A stretch of DNA of 64,000 nucleotides from Acidimicrobiaceae bacterium (lineage in GTDB: Bacteria; Actinomycetota; Acidimicrobiia; Acidimicrobiales; RAAP-2), in contig DAHUZT010000114.1 in assembly GCA_027315005.1 (NCBI GenBank), positions 81,273 through 145,272 on the forward strand, written 5' to 3'. Below are positions 18,619-28,600 of the stretch, piece after piece. The notes below the pieces were generated by a model. The model searched no databases, was not told the DNA's origin, and saw nothing but the letters and a program-made list of their open reading frames with translations. A program made the position numbers and the translations under genes. Within the stretch, counting starts at the first letter, position 1. Each line of letters begins with the position of its first letter.

Positions 18619-18962
18619 CCGACCTCCACCCAGACGGCCGTGCCTTCGATCCGGACGTCATAGACCGGCACCGGCTTGGTGGCGGGCAAAGAACACGGCT
18701 GGCCAGTTCGGAGATCGAAGGTCGAGCCATGCTTTGCACATTCGATCTCGAACTCCTCGGACCAGACCTCACCGTCGGCCAGTGAGAAGTCCTCATGGCT
18801 ACACCGGTCGCCGATGGCGTAGTAGTCGTCACCGATTCGGATGAGCGCCAATCGCAGACCCTCCACGTCGAACCGGCGTGCCTCACCCGGAGCGAGTTCA
18901 TCCACGGAGCAGAGCCGGATCCGATGAACGGCACGTTCCAGCGGGACGCGCATTTCAGCCAT
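18615..18962 (-). CDS. Rieske-type [2Fe-2S] ferredoxin in the suf operon
   Basis: A 115-residue single Rieske domain. The cluster ligands are RCSHED and ECAKHGSTFD, that is C-x-H and C-x2-H about 17 residues apart. Small Rieske proteins between sufD and sufC are a regular feature of actinobacterial SUF operons; the exact role is not settled and may be electron supply. It overlaps sufD upstream by 8 bp and sufC downstream by 4 bp, so the three genes are probably translated together. Confidence 0.93.
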   Translation of the reverse strand: MAEMRVPLERAVHRIRLCSVDELAPGEARRFDVEGLRLALIRIGDDYYAIGDRCSHEDFSLADGEVWSEEFEIECAKHGSTFDLRTGQPCSLPATKPVPVYDVRIEGTAVWVEVG

Positions 18963-20247
18963 GCCGCCCGCCGGCGCGCTCCGCCAGGGCCCGGCCCACC
19001 AGGGCGCGGGCAGATGGAACGGGTACCTGTTCGGCGATGTCCTCGAAGAACCCCTCGACGATCAGCTGCTCCGCCATCTCCGGCTCAACCCCGCGTGACT
19101 CGAGGTAATAGTGCTGGTCCTCGTCCACCGGTCCGACGGTCGAACCGTGGCTGCACCGAACGTCGTTCTCCTCGATGTCGAGGTTCGGCACCGAGTCGGC
19201 CTGCGCCCCTTCGTCGAGGACGAGATTGTGATTGGTCTGCATGGCGTCAGATTTGACCGCTCCGCGCTCTACGCGGATCAGTCCGCTGTACACCGAATGG
19301 GACTGGTCGGCCACCGCTCCTTTGAACAGCAGGTCGCTCCTGGTCCGCGGAGCCCGATGGTCCTGGATGGTGCGGAAATCGAGCATCTGGTGACCACGGC
19401 CGAAGAACGCCGCGCGCAGCTCGCTCGCCGCGGATTCGCCCACCAGGGACGAATCCGTTCGGACCCGGGCGTACCCGCCACCGAGGGCGACCGTGAAACT
19501 CCGCAGGACCGCATCGGACCCGACCGTGCTTGCCTGGTGGCCCAGCTGCCACTGCGAGGGACTGAGCGCTTGTAGGAAGACATAGGCCAGCGCGGCACCT
19601 CCGGACACCTGAAGCTCGGTGACCGGAACGACCAAGCTGGTCGGCTCGGACGCGTCGGTGCGAATGGTGGATCCCCCGTCGTCGATCGAGGTGAGCAGAC
19701 CAGAGTTCAGGTCGACCACCAACTCGATCACGCTGAGTAGGGAGCCTTCCTGCGCCCTGACCACCGTGCGCGGGAACACCACTCGGCCCGCCGCACCGGT
19801 GACGACATGGACCACCACGACCGGAGGCCCAACTTCGACCCCGGCGCCACTATCGATGAACAACGGGTCAGGGGAGAAGGCATCGTTCAGCAGATCGAAA
19901 TCCTGCGGATCGGTCATGACCGAGCCGAGCAGCTCCTCGGCTCCCGGATGCTCCCGGATCCGCCCGAGGAGCACGTCATGTTCGTCGGACTTCCAGCTGA
20001 CGGCAAGGGTCCCGTCGACAGTGACCAGGATGCCGGACATCGGACCGAGATCGTCCGCCAACTCTCGAGCCCGGCTCGCGACAACAGGCACGGATCCCCT
20101 ATCGGTGCGATCTGTCGACCCGTCGGACGGGACGAAGCGGTCGAGTTCGAGTTGGTCGATCCGGCTGTACCGCCAGATCTCCTCCTTCTCGCTCGGACGG
20201 GGCGAGGACGCGAAGGACTCGGCCGCTGCTCGGCGGCGGCGTTGCAA
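18955..20247 (-). CDS. sufD: Fe-S cluster assembly protein SufD
   Basis: A 430-residue beta-helix scaffold subunit. The N-terminus has KEEIWRYSRIDQLELDRF, the SufD form. The C-terminal SufB/D core carries DHRAPRTRSDLLFKGAVADQSHSVYSGLIRV and the end of the core VPNLDIEENDVRCSHGSTVGPVDEDQHYYL cut into the familiar NDVRCSHGST block. It pairs with SufB and SufC. It is separated from sufB by a gene on the opposite strand, so it needs its own promoter or a long transcript through the crotonase gene. Confidence 0.95.
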   Translation of the reverse strand: MQRRRRAAAESFASSPRPSEKEEIWRYSRIDQLELDRFVPSDGSTDRTDRGSVPVVASRARELADDLGPMSGILVTVDGTLAVSWKSDEHDVLLGRIREHPGAEELLGSVMTDPQDFDLLNDAFSPDPLFIDSGAGVEVGPPVVVVHVVTGAAGRVVFPRTVVRAQEGSLLSVIELVVDLNSGLLTSIDDGGSTIRTDASEPTSLVVPVTELQVSGGAALAYVFLQALSPSQWQLGHQASTVGSDAVLRSFTVALGGGYARVRTDSSLVGESAASELRAAFFGRGHQMLDFRTIQDHRAPRTRSDLLFKGAVADQSHSVYSGLIRVERGAVKSDAMQTNHNLVLDEGAQADSVPNLDIEENDVRCSHGSTVGPVDEDQHYYLESRGVEPEMAEQLIVEGFFEDIAEQVPVPSARALVGRALAERAGGRHG

Positions 20248-20399
20248 CCACGGAGGCCCGGAGAGCCTGGCGGAACTGTCAGCGGTAAAAGTGGACAGCG
20301 AAGTGGCCTCTCGCGTGACGAGGCCCGGACCACGAGCCTCGAAGCCCCAGCCTACCGGGTCCGGCTGTCGGCCCGATTCGATCAGCCTACGCTCGTGCC

Positions 20400-21272
20400 A
20401 TGACTCCTCCGCCGATTGGCTCGCACCGTTCTCCAGCCCTCCCGTTCGTCTCGGACGTCCTCACCATCGAGATGGACGGCCCCTTGGCCACGGTATGGCT
20501 CGACCGCCCAGAAAAGCGCAACGCCCTTGGACCGACGTTCTGGGAGGACCTCCCGAGAGCGATGGAGGCGGTGACCAGCGATCCGACTATCCGTGCCGTC
20601 GTCGTCGCTGCACGAGGCCCCCACTTCTCAGTCGGCCTCGATCTGGTGGCGATGGGGGACCTGACCGGTGGACCGGACCGGGGTGCGGCCCCACTTTCAC
20701 CGGCAGCGCGGGCCCGGTCCGCACGGGAGCAGATCGTCCGGCTTCAATCGTCTGTGACTTCGGTCGCCGACTGCCCGCTGCCGGTGATCGCCGCCATCCA
20801 AGGCTATTGCATCGGTGGTGGGGTCGACCTGGCCGCCGCCTGCGACATCCGCCTGGCAAGTGCAGATGCGGTGTTCTCGGTACGGGAGACCAAGGTCGCC
20901 ATCGTGGCCGATCTGGGCAGCCTCCAGCGCCTGCCACGCATCATCGGGTCCGGGCACGTCGCCGAGCTGGCCTTCACCGGCCGGGACATCGGTGCCGCAC
21001 GAGCCGAGGCCATCGGGCTGGTCAACTCGGTGAGCTCCGACCCCGAGCACCTTCTCGAAGACGCGAGAGCGCTGGCGACCGAGATCGCCGCGAACTCGCC
21101 ACTGGCCGTGCAGGGAACCAAGGCCGTGTTGGCCGCAGGGGATGGCCGGAGTGTGGCGGACGGATTGGACTACGTCGCCACCTGGAACGCGGGGTTCCTG
21201 ATCTCCGATGATCTGGCCGAGGCCATGGCCGCATTCGTGGAGAAGCGGCCGGCCGTGTTCTCCGGACACTGA
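20400..21272 (+). CDS. Crotonase family protein, delta3,5-delta2,4-dienoyl-CoA isomerase-like
   Basis: A 290-residue crotonase. The CoA/oxyanion regions are HFSVGLDLVAM and QGYCIGGGVDLAAACDIRLA. The block FSVRETKVAIVADLGSLQRL closely parallels dienoyl-CoA isomerase (ECH1), and the three acidic residues used there are all present: the Asp in GGGVDL, the Glu in RETK and the Asp in VADLG. It would shift double bonds during oxidation of odd-position unsaturated fatty acids. It lies on the plus strand inside the minus-strand suf cluster. Confidence 0.9.
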   Translation: MTPPPIGSHRSPALPFVSDVLTIEMDGPLATVWLDRPEKRNALGPTFWEDLPRAMEAVTSDPTIRAVVVAARGPHFSVGLDLVAMGDLTGGPDRGAAPLSPAARARSAREQIVRLQSSVTSVADCPLPVIAAIQGYCIGGGVDLAAACDIRLASADAVFSVRETKVAIVADLGSLQRLPRIIGSGHVAELAFTGRDIGAARAEAIGLVNSVSSDPEHLLEDARALATEIAANSPLAVQGTKAVLAAGDGRSVADGLDYVATWNAGFLISDDLAEAMAAFVEKRPAVFSGH

Positions 21273-21330
21273 GGCGATCCGGCCACGAGATCTCGACGAC
21301 GTCGCTCTGATCGACTCCGCCGGGGTCCGA

Positions 21331-21675
21331 TCAGTGCCGATGGCGCCACCAGCGCCGGTCCTTGGATTCCCTGCGCTCGTCATCGCGCCTTGCCTCGGCG
21401 ACCGCTTCGGGCCCGATGGCGTTCACGATGTCCTCGGCCTCATCGAGCACCTTGGCCGCTTCGTCACCGGGAACGTCGGGCATCGGTTCGAGAGGTGGCT
21501 CGACCAGGGAGCCGTGAGCCCAACCGACGTCGGCCAATCGGGGGGCGTAGGAAGGGCAGTTCTCCGGGCAGCGCCACGGCGCCTCCGGTGCCAGATCCAG
21601 GACGCAGAACCGAGCCACCTCGCCAGAGTCGTAGGTGCGGCTCTGGAAGTGTTTGCATTCCTCCCTCATCGGCAT
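21331..21675 (-). CDS. Small Cys-containing protein of the suf locus
   Basis: A 114-residue soluble protein. Four Cys lie in the N-terminal third: ECKHFQSRTY, ARFCVLDLAPE and WRCPENCPSY, roughly C-x16-C-x11-C-x3-C. The C-terminal half is acidic then basic (EARRDDERRESKDRRWWRHRH) and probably disordered. ATG 21675 has a good CAGGAG site 7 bp upstream. It follows sufB by 101 bp on the same strand. The Cys spacing could hold Zn or an Fe-S cluster. I do not recognise a named family. Confidence 0.8.
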   Translation of the reverse strand: MPMREECKHFQSRTYDSGEVARFCVLDLAPEAPWRCPENCPSYAPRLADVGWAHGSLVEPPLEPMPDVPGDEAAKVLDEAEDIVNAIGPEAVAEARRDDERRESKDRRWWRHRH

Positions 21676-21776
21676 GGCGAACTCCTGCCTCTCAATTGCC
21701 CGTCCCCACCATCGGGGACGGGATCACCAGCCTGTTCCGCTCCCGAGCACACCGAGCCCTGCCAGCTCGCTTGCGA

Positions 21777-23177
21777 TCAGCCTACCGAGCCTTCCATCTG
21801 GAGCTCGATGAGCCGGCTCCACTCCACGGCGTACTCCATCGGCAAGGTCCTCGTGATCGGCTCGATGAAGCCATTGACAATCATGCCCATGGCCTGGGTC
21901 TCCGAAAGCCCCCTGCTCATCAGGTAGAAGAGCTGGTCATCGCCGACCTTCGAGACCGTTGCCTCGTGGCCGATCCGCGCGTCGCGCTCTCTGACCTCCA
22001 TGTACGGCTTTGTCTCCGAGAGAGCCGTCTCGTCGAGGAGCAGGGCATCACATCGAACGAAGCTCTTGGACTCCTTGGCACCTTCGTCCACATGGATCAA
22101 TCCTCGGTAGGTTGTGATGCCCGAGTCCTTGGAGATGGACTTCGACACGATCGTGGAGGTGGTTTCGGGAGCGGCGTGGATCATCTTGGCCCCGGCATCC
22201 TGATGTTGGCCACTGCCCGCATAGGCGACCGAGAGCACCTCCCCCGAAGCCTTCGGACCGACGAGGTACACCGACGGATACTTCATGGTGAGGCGCGAAC
22301 CGATGTTGCCATCGATCCATTCGACGTGCGCCTCGGCCTCGGCACGGGCACGCTTGGTGACCAGGTTGTAGACGTTGTTCGACCAGTTCTGGATGGTCGT
22401 GTACGTGATGCGGGCACCTTCTAAGGCCACCAGCTCCACGACGGCAGAGTGGAGCGAGTCGGTGGTGTACACCGGGGCCGAACAGCCTTCGATGTAGTGC
22501 ACCTGAGAACCGACATCGGCGATGATCAGGGTCCGCTCGAACTGGCCCATGTTCTCGGCGTTGATCCGAAAATACGCTTGGAGCGGTTGGTCCACGACCA
22601 CCCCGGGCGGAACGTAGATGAACGAGCCTCCGGACCATACCGCCGAGTTGAGGGCGGCGAACTTGTTGTCGCCCGGAGGGATGATCGTCCCGAAGTACTT
22701 GCGCACGAGGTCGGGGTGCTCACGAACCGCCGTGTCCATGTCGCAGAAGATGATCCCTTGCGCCTCCAAATCCTCGCGATTGCGATGGAATACGACCTCG
22801 GACTCGTACTGGGCCGTCACCCCGGCCAGGTATTTGCGTTCTGCCTCGGGAATTCCGAGCTTCTCGTAGGTGTTCTTGATGGCGTCGGGTAGCTCGTTCC
22901 AGTCCTCCACCTGCCCCGAGGTCGGTTTGATGTAGTAGTAGATGTCCTCGAAGTCGAGATCGGGCATGTTCACGGCGAACCAAGCCGCCATCGGCCGCTT
23001 CTCGAATCGCTGCAGGGCACGGAGGCGGAAGTCACGCATCCAGTCCGGCTCGTGCTTCATGGCCGACATCTCGCGGACGATCGCCTCGGAAAGGCCCTTC
23101 TTCGGTTTGAAGACGTAGTCCTCCTCGTCGGACCACCCCAGCTTGTACTTTCCGAGATCGAGTTCGGCGGTTGTCAT
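21777..23177 (-). CDS. sufB: Fe-S cluster assembly protein SufB
   Basis: A SufB of about 466 residues, the main scaffold for nascent [4Fe-4S] clusters. It reads KPKKGLSEAIVREMSAMKHEP at the N-terminus, FIYVPPGVVVDQPLQAYFRIN in the middle, and IGHEATVSKVGDDQLFYLMSRG with TMKYPSVYL in the core, all standard SufB. GTG 23183 and ATG 23177 are both in frame. GGGAG five bases before the ATG favours 23177. It opens the minus-strand suf cluster and is divergent from the oligopeptidase gene. No sufR regulator gene precedes it. Confidence 0.96.
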   Translation of the reverse strand: MTTAELDLGKYKLGWSDEEDYVFKPKKGLSEAIVREMSAMKHEPDWMRDFRLRALQRFEKRPMAAWFAVNMPDLDFEDIYYYIKPTSGQVEDWNELPDAIKNTYEKLGIPEAERKYLAGVTAQYESEVVFHRNREDLEAQGIIFCDMDTAVREHPDLVRKYFGTIIPPGDNKFAALNSAVWSGGSFIYVPPGVVVDQPLQAYFRINAENMGQFERTLIIADVGSQVHYIEGCSAPVYTTDSLHSAVVELVALEGARITYTTIQNWSNNVYNLVTKRARAEAEAHVEWIDGNIGSRLTMKYPSVYLVGPKASGEVLSVAYAGSGQHQDAGAKMIHAAPETTSTIVSKSISKDSGITTYRGLIHVDEGAKESKSFVRCDALLLDETALSETKPYMEVRERDARIGHEATVSKVGDDQLFYLMSRGLSETQAMGMIVNGFIEPITRTLPMEYAVEWSRLIELQMEGSVG

Positions 23178-23297
23178 GGGCACTCCCGGAGCACCGTCCG
23201 GGCGGACGGCCGATTTCTCCTATACAGATAGTAACAACTCGGCACGGTGGGGGGAACGGCACCGATCGCCAGGGAGCGGACGTCGTACCATCCACTC

Positions 23298-25514
23298 ATG
23301 GACCAGATCGGATCGTCGTCGCCAGACTCCCCTTCGAGACCTGCGCGGCGGCTCACCCGTACGGTCCACCCTGCGCCCTCGGCGCCTCGACGGCCGGTCG
23401 AGCTCGTCGCCCACGGCGACGTCCGTGTCGACGAATGGCACTGGCTGAGGGACCGGGAAGATCCCGAGGTCATTGCCCACCTGGAGGCCGAGAACGCCTA
23501 CACCGCCGACATGATGTCCGAGTGCAGCGATCTCACCGAGACCCTGTTCACCGAGATCGTCGATCGGATCGAGGAAACCGATCGGTCCGTCCCTGTGCAG
23601 AAGGGACCGTGGCTCTACTATGGACGGACACGTGAAGGCGAGGGCTACGGAATCCATTGCCGATGCCCGGCTTCGCCTGGACCCGGCCCCATCCCTTCGA
23701 CCCTCGGAACTGTCGGGGAGCAGGTTCTGCTGGACGAGAATGCGCTGGCCGCGGGTCACGACTATTTCGCTGTCGGGACGCTTGAGGTGAGCCCGGATCA
23801 TCGTCTGCTCGCCTACTCGACCGACACCACGGGTGGCGAACAGTTCACCATGCACTTCGTGGACCTCGATTCGGGGACCGAGCTCGACGAGTCCATCGAG
23901 GACACGTCCTACGGCGCTGCCTGGGCGAACGACAGCACCACCGTCTTCTACGTGCGGGTCGACCGGGCCATGCGTCCCCACCAGCTGTGGCGCCACCGGA
24001 TAGGTGGGGATCCGGGCGGGGACGTCCTCGTGTACGAGGAGCGGGACGAGCGTTTCTACCTGGGGGTCGAGCGCACCAGGGACGACGCGTTCATCCTCGT
24101 CGTACTGGAGTCGAAGATGACCACCGAGGTGCAGGTCGTACGCGCCGAGGAGCCAGAGTCCGATCTCACCGTGATCGAGCCTCGGCGGCAGGGCATCGAG
24201 TACGCGGTCGACCACGATCACCGGAGCGCAGGGGGCCACGACGGTGGCCGGTTCCTCATCGTGACCAACGATGGTGCCGACGACTTCCGCTTGGTCGAGG
24301 CGCCCGAGGACGAACCGGGTCGAGCACACTGGAGCGAGTTGATCCCGGGCCGTCCGGGGATCCGCCTCCAGGGGATCGACGCCTTCGCCGACCACCTCGT
24401 GGTCTACGAACGCGAGGAGGGTGAGACGAGGATCCGGGTGATCGACGCCGAATCAGGCACGTCGGTTCGCGTGGCCGGCCCCGACTCACCCTCGACCGTC
24501 TGGGGCGGTTCCAACCCGGAGTACCGGTCACGGACCCTGCGCTACGAGTACACCTCCCTGGTCACGCCGCACTCGGTCTTCGACCTCGAGCTCGACTCGG
24601 GGACGAAAAGCCTACTCAAGCGCCAGCCGGTGCTCGGTGGGTTCGAGTCGGAGCGATACCGCACCGAACGGGTCTGGGCCTCGAGTGCCGACGGAACCGA
24701 GGTACCGATCTCGCTCGTCTACCGGGCCGACCTTGTCGGACCACCCGGCGGGGGGACTCCGGCGCCCTGTCTCCTCTACGGTTACGGCTCCTACGAAGTC
24801 TCCATCGATCCGATATTCTCCTCGTTGCGGCTCAGCCTCGTCGATCGGGGATTCATCTTCGCAATCGCACACGTACGGGGCGGCGGCGAGTTCGGAAGGC
24901 GGTGGTACGAAGGAGGGCGGCTGGCGGCGAAGCCGAACACCTTCTCCGACTTCATCGCCTGCGCCCGGACGCTGGTGGACCAACACCGGACCGCACCCGA
25001 CCGGTTGGTGGCCCGGGGTGCCAGCGCCGGGGGGCTGCTCATGGGGGCAGCAGCCAATCTGGCCCCGGAGCTGTTCCGGGCGATCGTGGCGGAAGTCCCC
25101 TTCGTCGACTGTTTGACCACCATCCTCGACGAGACGCTTCCGTTGACCGTGCTCGAATGGGAGGAGTGGGGGAACCCGGTGATCGACGCCACCGTGTACC
25201 AGCTGATGAAATCGTACTCGCCCTACGACAATGTGCGAGCGGTGGATTCCCAAGGTGTTCCGCTTCGCTATCCGGACATCCTGGCCACTGGCGGCCTTTC
25301 CGATCCCCGCGTCGGGTTCTGGGAGCCTGCCAAGTGGGTCGCCAAGCTCCGAGAGACCAACCCCGACAACCGGGTGCTGTTGAAGGTCGAGCTGGAGGCC
25401 GGGCACGGCGGCCCGTCGGGCCGTTACGAGGCCTGGAGGGACGAGGCCTTCATCTACGCCTTCATCCTCGATGCCCTGGGACTGGCCGATACCGCTGCCA
25501 CCGGCACGGAATGA
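23298..25514 (+). CDS. ptrB: Oligopeptidase B (S9 prolyl oligopeptidase family)
   Basis: About 738 residues: an N-terminal beta-propeller after WHWLRDREDPEV and a C-terminal alpha/beta-hydrolase domain. The catalytic Ser is in ARGASAGGLLMG, the Asp in GLSDPRVGFWEPAKW and the His in LEAGHGGPSGR. The YWEPAKW-like and GHGG motifs are those of oligopeptidase B, which cuts short peptides after basic residues. No signal peptide is seen, so it is cytoplasmic. ATG 23298 was preferred over the upstream 23247 because the latter adds only low-complexity sequence. Confidence 0.93.
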   Translation: MDQIGSSSPDSPSRPARRLTRTVHPAPSAPRRPVELVAHGDVRVDEWHWLRDREDPEVIAHLEAENAYTADMMSECSDLTETLFTEIVDRIEETDRSVPVQKGPWLYYGRTREGEGYGIHCRCPASPGPGPIPSTLGTVGEQVLLDENALAAGHDYFAVGTLEVSPDHRLLAYSTDTTGGEQFTMHFVDLDSGTELDESIEDTSYGAAWANDSTTVFYVRVDRAMRPHQLWRHRIGGDPGGDVLVYEERDERFYLGVERTRDDAFILVVLESKMTTEVQVVRAEEPESDLTVIEPRRQGIEYAVDHDHRSAGGHDGGRFLIVTNDGADDFRLVEAPEDEPGRAHWSELIPGRPGIRLQGIDAFADHLVVYEREEGETRIRVIDAESGTSVRVAGPDSPSTVWGGSNPEYRSRTLRYEYTSLVTPHSVFDLELDSGTKSLLKRQPVLGGFESERYRTERVWASSADGTEVPISLVYRADLVGPPGGGTPAPCLLYGYGSYEVSIDPIFSSLRLSLVDRGFIFAIAHVRGGGEFGRRWYEGGRLAAKPNTFSDFIACARTLVDQHRTAPDRLVARGASAGGLLMGAAANLAPELFRAIVAEVPFVDCLTTILDETLPLTVLEWEEWGNPVIDATVYQLMKSYSPYDNVRAVDSQGVPLRYPDILATGGLSDPRVGFWEPAKWVAKLRETNPDNRVLLKVELEAGHGGPSGRYEAWRDEAFIYAFILDALGLADTAATGTE

Positions 25515-25614
25515 TCCGGCGACGGGGACGGGGCCCGGAGAACACCGGGTGACCGCCGCACCGATGGAACCGGCCCGCAGACGAGCCCCGAAGACCACCG
25601 CCAGGAGGTCCGTG

Positions 25615-28600
25615 CTAGGGACGGCCTCCGACGATGTTCACCACCACCCCTGGGCTCGTGGCGCTGGCGCCCCTGGCATCGACGACGACGCTCTGGAGGG
25701 TGTAGGAACCTCCTCGAAGCCCGTTGAGGTGTGTTGCCCTGGCGATCCAGCCGTACGGGGTCAGTTGGGCGGTGCCGATCGAACGGCCCACTAGGCCCTG
25801 CCCGCTCAGCTCGAAGCGGACCGATCTGATGGGAGCCGGACCGAAGGCCACCGCATCGAGCACCGAACCCTGAGTCAGGGCACCGGCGGAGGGGACGAGG
25901 ACCTGGGAGCCCAGCGGTGGGTTGTCGACGGTGACTGCAATCGGTGCACTTGTCGCGGTCGACCCGTTGGCCGAGACCGCCACGCTCTGTAAGCGGTAGG
26001 TCCCGTTCGGCACGGTGGCCGAGTCGAATCCGGCCAGGTAACCATCGGTCGTCGCGGTGGCCGCGGCGATCGTCTTCGACCCCTGCAGCTGTCCACCGGA
26101 CAACACGAAGTGCACGGAGCGGATGCCTGTCGGGCTCGAGGCCGAGGCGTCGAGCACCACGTCACCCTGCAGGGCCGCGCCATTCGCCGGGACGACCACC
26201 GAGGTCGTGGGGGTGCTGGAGGGTTTGGCCGGGCACCACGCGTTGGAGGGAACCCCCGCGCACGGGTCGGGCATCGTCGGCAGGCTGGTCGGCACCGCTG
26301 TCAGGATGGGGGCATTGGAGGCCGGGGTGGGGTACTTGTCCTGGGTGGGTGTGCAGGACTGGCCGAAGCTCGAGGCGAAACCGGTGTCGCAGAGGACCTG
26401 GTTGATCAGCGAGCTGGGGTTACCCAGTTGGCTCGACGAGACGGTCTGGGTGGTCGGCGTCCCACAGGTCGGCTGGGTCTGCTCGAGGTTCGACGGTGAG
26501 CTCCCGTTGGGCATGACGTTGCCGGCGAAACAGTTCTGCGGCTCTCCGGTGAAGAAGGTGATCTCGCCGAAATCGCCATTGCTCGGGTTTCCGAAGAAGC
26601 CGTTGTTGGTGTAGGTGTTGTTGAGTAGCGCATCGCCCTCCGGGTCGTAGATGCAGGCGCCGAGCGCAAGGTGACCACCGGACCCTGTGCACACCCCGGG
26701 GCCTCCCGGACTGGTGTCCGGATAGGGAACGAAGAGGGTTCCCCAAGCTCCGTTGTTGGCGAAGACGTTGTTCATCACCGTGTCATTGGTCGCACCTGAG
26801 ACGGTCATCCCCGTCCCGGTGGGTTGAGCCACCGCCTGGTAGCCGGGAGCGTTGGGGTTATTGTTGTTGTGGACGTCGTTCTGCATAAACACCCAACACG
26901 AGGTGGTATGGGTGAGCGCGCTCACCCCGCCGTTGGGGCAGGTGCCGTTCTGTGGGGGCGGCGGGTCTCCGACGCTCTGGGTGTTGGTGTCGAATCCGTC
27001 CTCGTTGTTGTCGAACTGGGAATGGTCGACGGTCAGGATGCCTCCGGAGTTGGTCCCCGAGTAGCCGAGGGCACTGTTCTCCATCCAGGCGTTGTGGATC
27101 CATGCGTCGCACTGCTGCTGGCAGGCACCGATGTACATACTCGAGTCCTCGAAGTTGCTGGCGTAGATCTGGTTCCAGACTCCGGGACCGGCGGCGCTGT
27201 TGGAGAAGATCCCGTAGTTGCCGTATCCGTGAACGCCGTGGACCTTGCCGTCGAACGTGGTGGTGGCGCTCAGGTAGCTACCCGAGTAGCCGGCCATGCC
27301 GATTTGACCGGACCCTGAGCCGCCGTTCCACCAGATCTCGTTGCCACCATTTCCGTTCACTGCGAGGAAGTTGCAAACGGTGAGGTTCTGGATGCTCACG
27401 TTGTTCGCCTTCCAGACAACGATGCCGTTCTGTCCGACCGGACCGGTCTCGCCTGCCACGGTCGGACCGAATTGCTGGTCGGCCGGATTGCTGCTGCACG
27501 CGGGCGATCCGGGCTTCGTCCCGTCGACGATGACCGACGACCGGTTCATCCCGCGTATGTGGAGGTCGGGCGTCGAGATCTGCACCCCACCGTACCAGCC
27601 ACTGCCGACGTTTTGGGAGGTCGGCGGCGAGGTCAGGTCGGCATGGGAGTGGTAGTCCCCCGGGCCGATGAGGATCCAGTCGCCGGGACGGGCCGCGTTG
27701 ACCGCAGCTTGGATGCTGCGGTACTTCCCACGGTGGCCGTGGTAGCTCCCGACCAGGAGGACCCGCCCGCCGACCGTGGCGCCAACCGGTGCCATGCCCA
27801 CCACCTTCTCCTTCGGGCCGTGCGACAGGTTCGTGGTGTGGCCGAAGGAGCCGGCGTTGCCGAAGGAGTAGATCGTCCCGTCGGCTGCGACCTCCCAGTA
27901 GCCCTGGCCGTCGGGGGTGGTGGCCATGCCCACGATGTGCGAGGCCGGAGACCGGCCCGCCGCCGAACCGTACGAACCGGCGTCACCGAAAGGCACCACG
28001 TCGCCGTTGGCAGCCACCAGCCAGAACCCACTGCCGGTGACATCGGCGGAGATGCCCACCACAGCGGATGTGGGCGCCGCACCGCCTGCTGCCGGCTTGA
28101 GCTGGGTGGCATCACCGAAGGCGAACACCGAGCCGTCCCGCGCCACCAGCCAGTAGCCGTTGCCGGTCGGGGTCGCAGCCATGCCTGCAATAGGTGAGGT
28201 GGGTGAACCGGACAGCGAGCCTCGCTGGCCGGCATCTCCGAACGGGTAGACCTCTCCAGCCGCCGAGACGAGCCAGTACCCCTGACCGTCGGGGGTGGCG
28301 GCCATGCCCACGATGGGCGAGGAGGTCGGCTGCCCGGACAGCGAGCCGAACGACGAGGCGTCGCCGTAGGTCAGCACAGCGCCCGACGAGGTCACCAACC
28401 AGTATCCCTGGCTGGTGGGCGTGGCAGCCATGCCCACCACCAGGGAGGGCGGTGGACCCCCAGGTCCTCCGGGGGCGGGGGCGTGGAGGCTGGCCGCGCC
28501 ATACGCGGTGACCCGACCGCCGCCAGTGACCTCCCAGTAGCCGCCCGTCGACGTCTGGGTGGAGGAAGGCGCACGGCTCGTCGACGGACTGTTCGGCGTG

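Noticed and set aside
23220..24395. 391-residue minus-strand open frame
   Set aside because: It is antisense to the oligopeptidase B gene and has no domain features.
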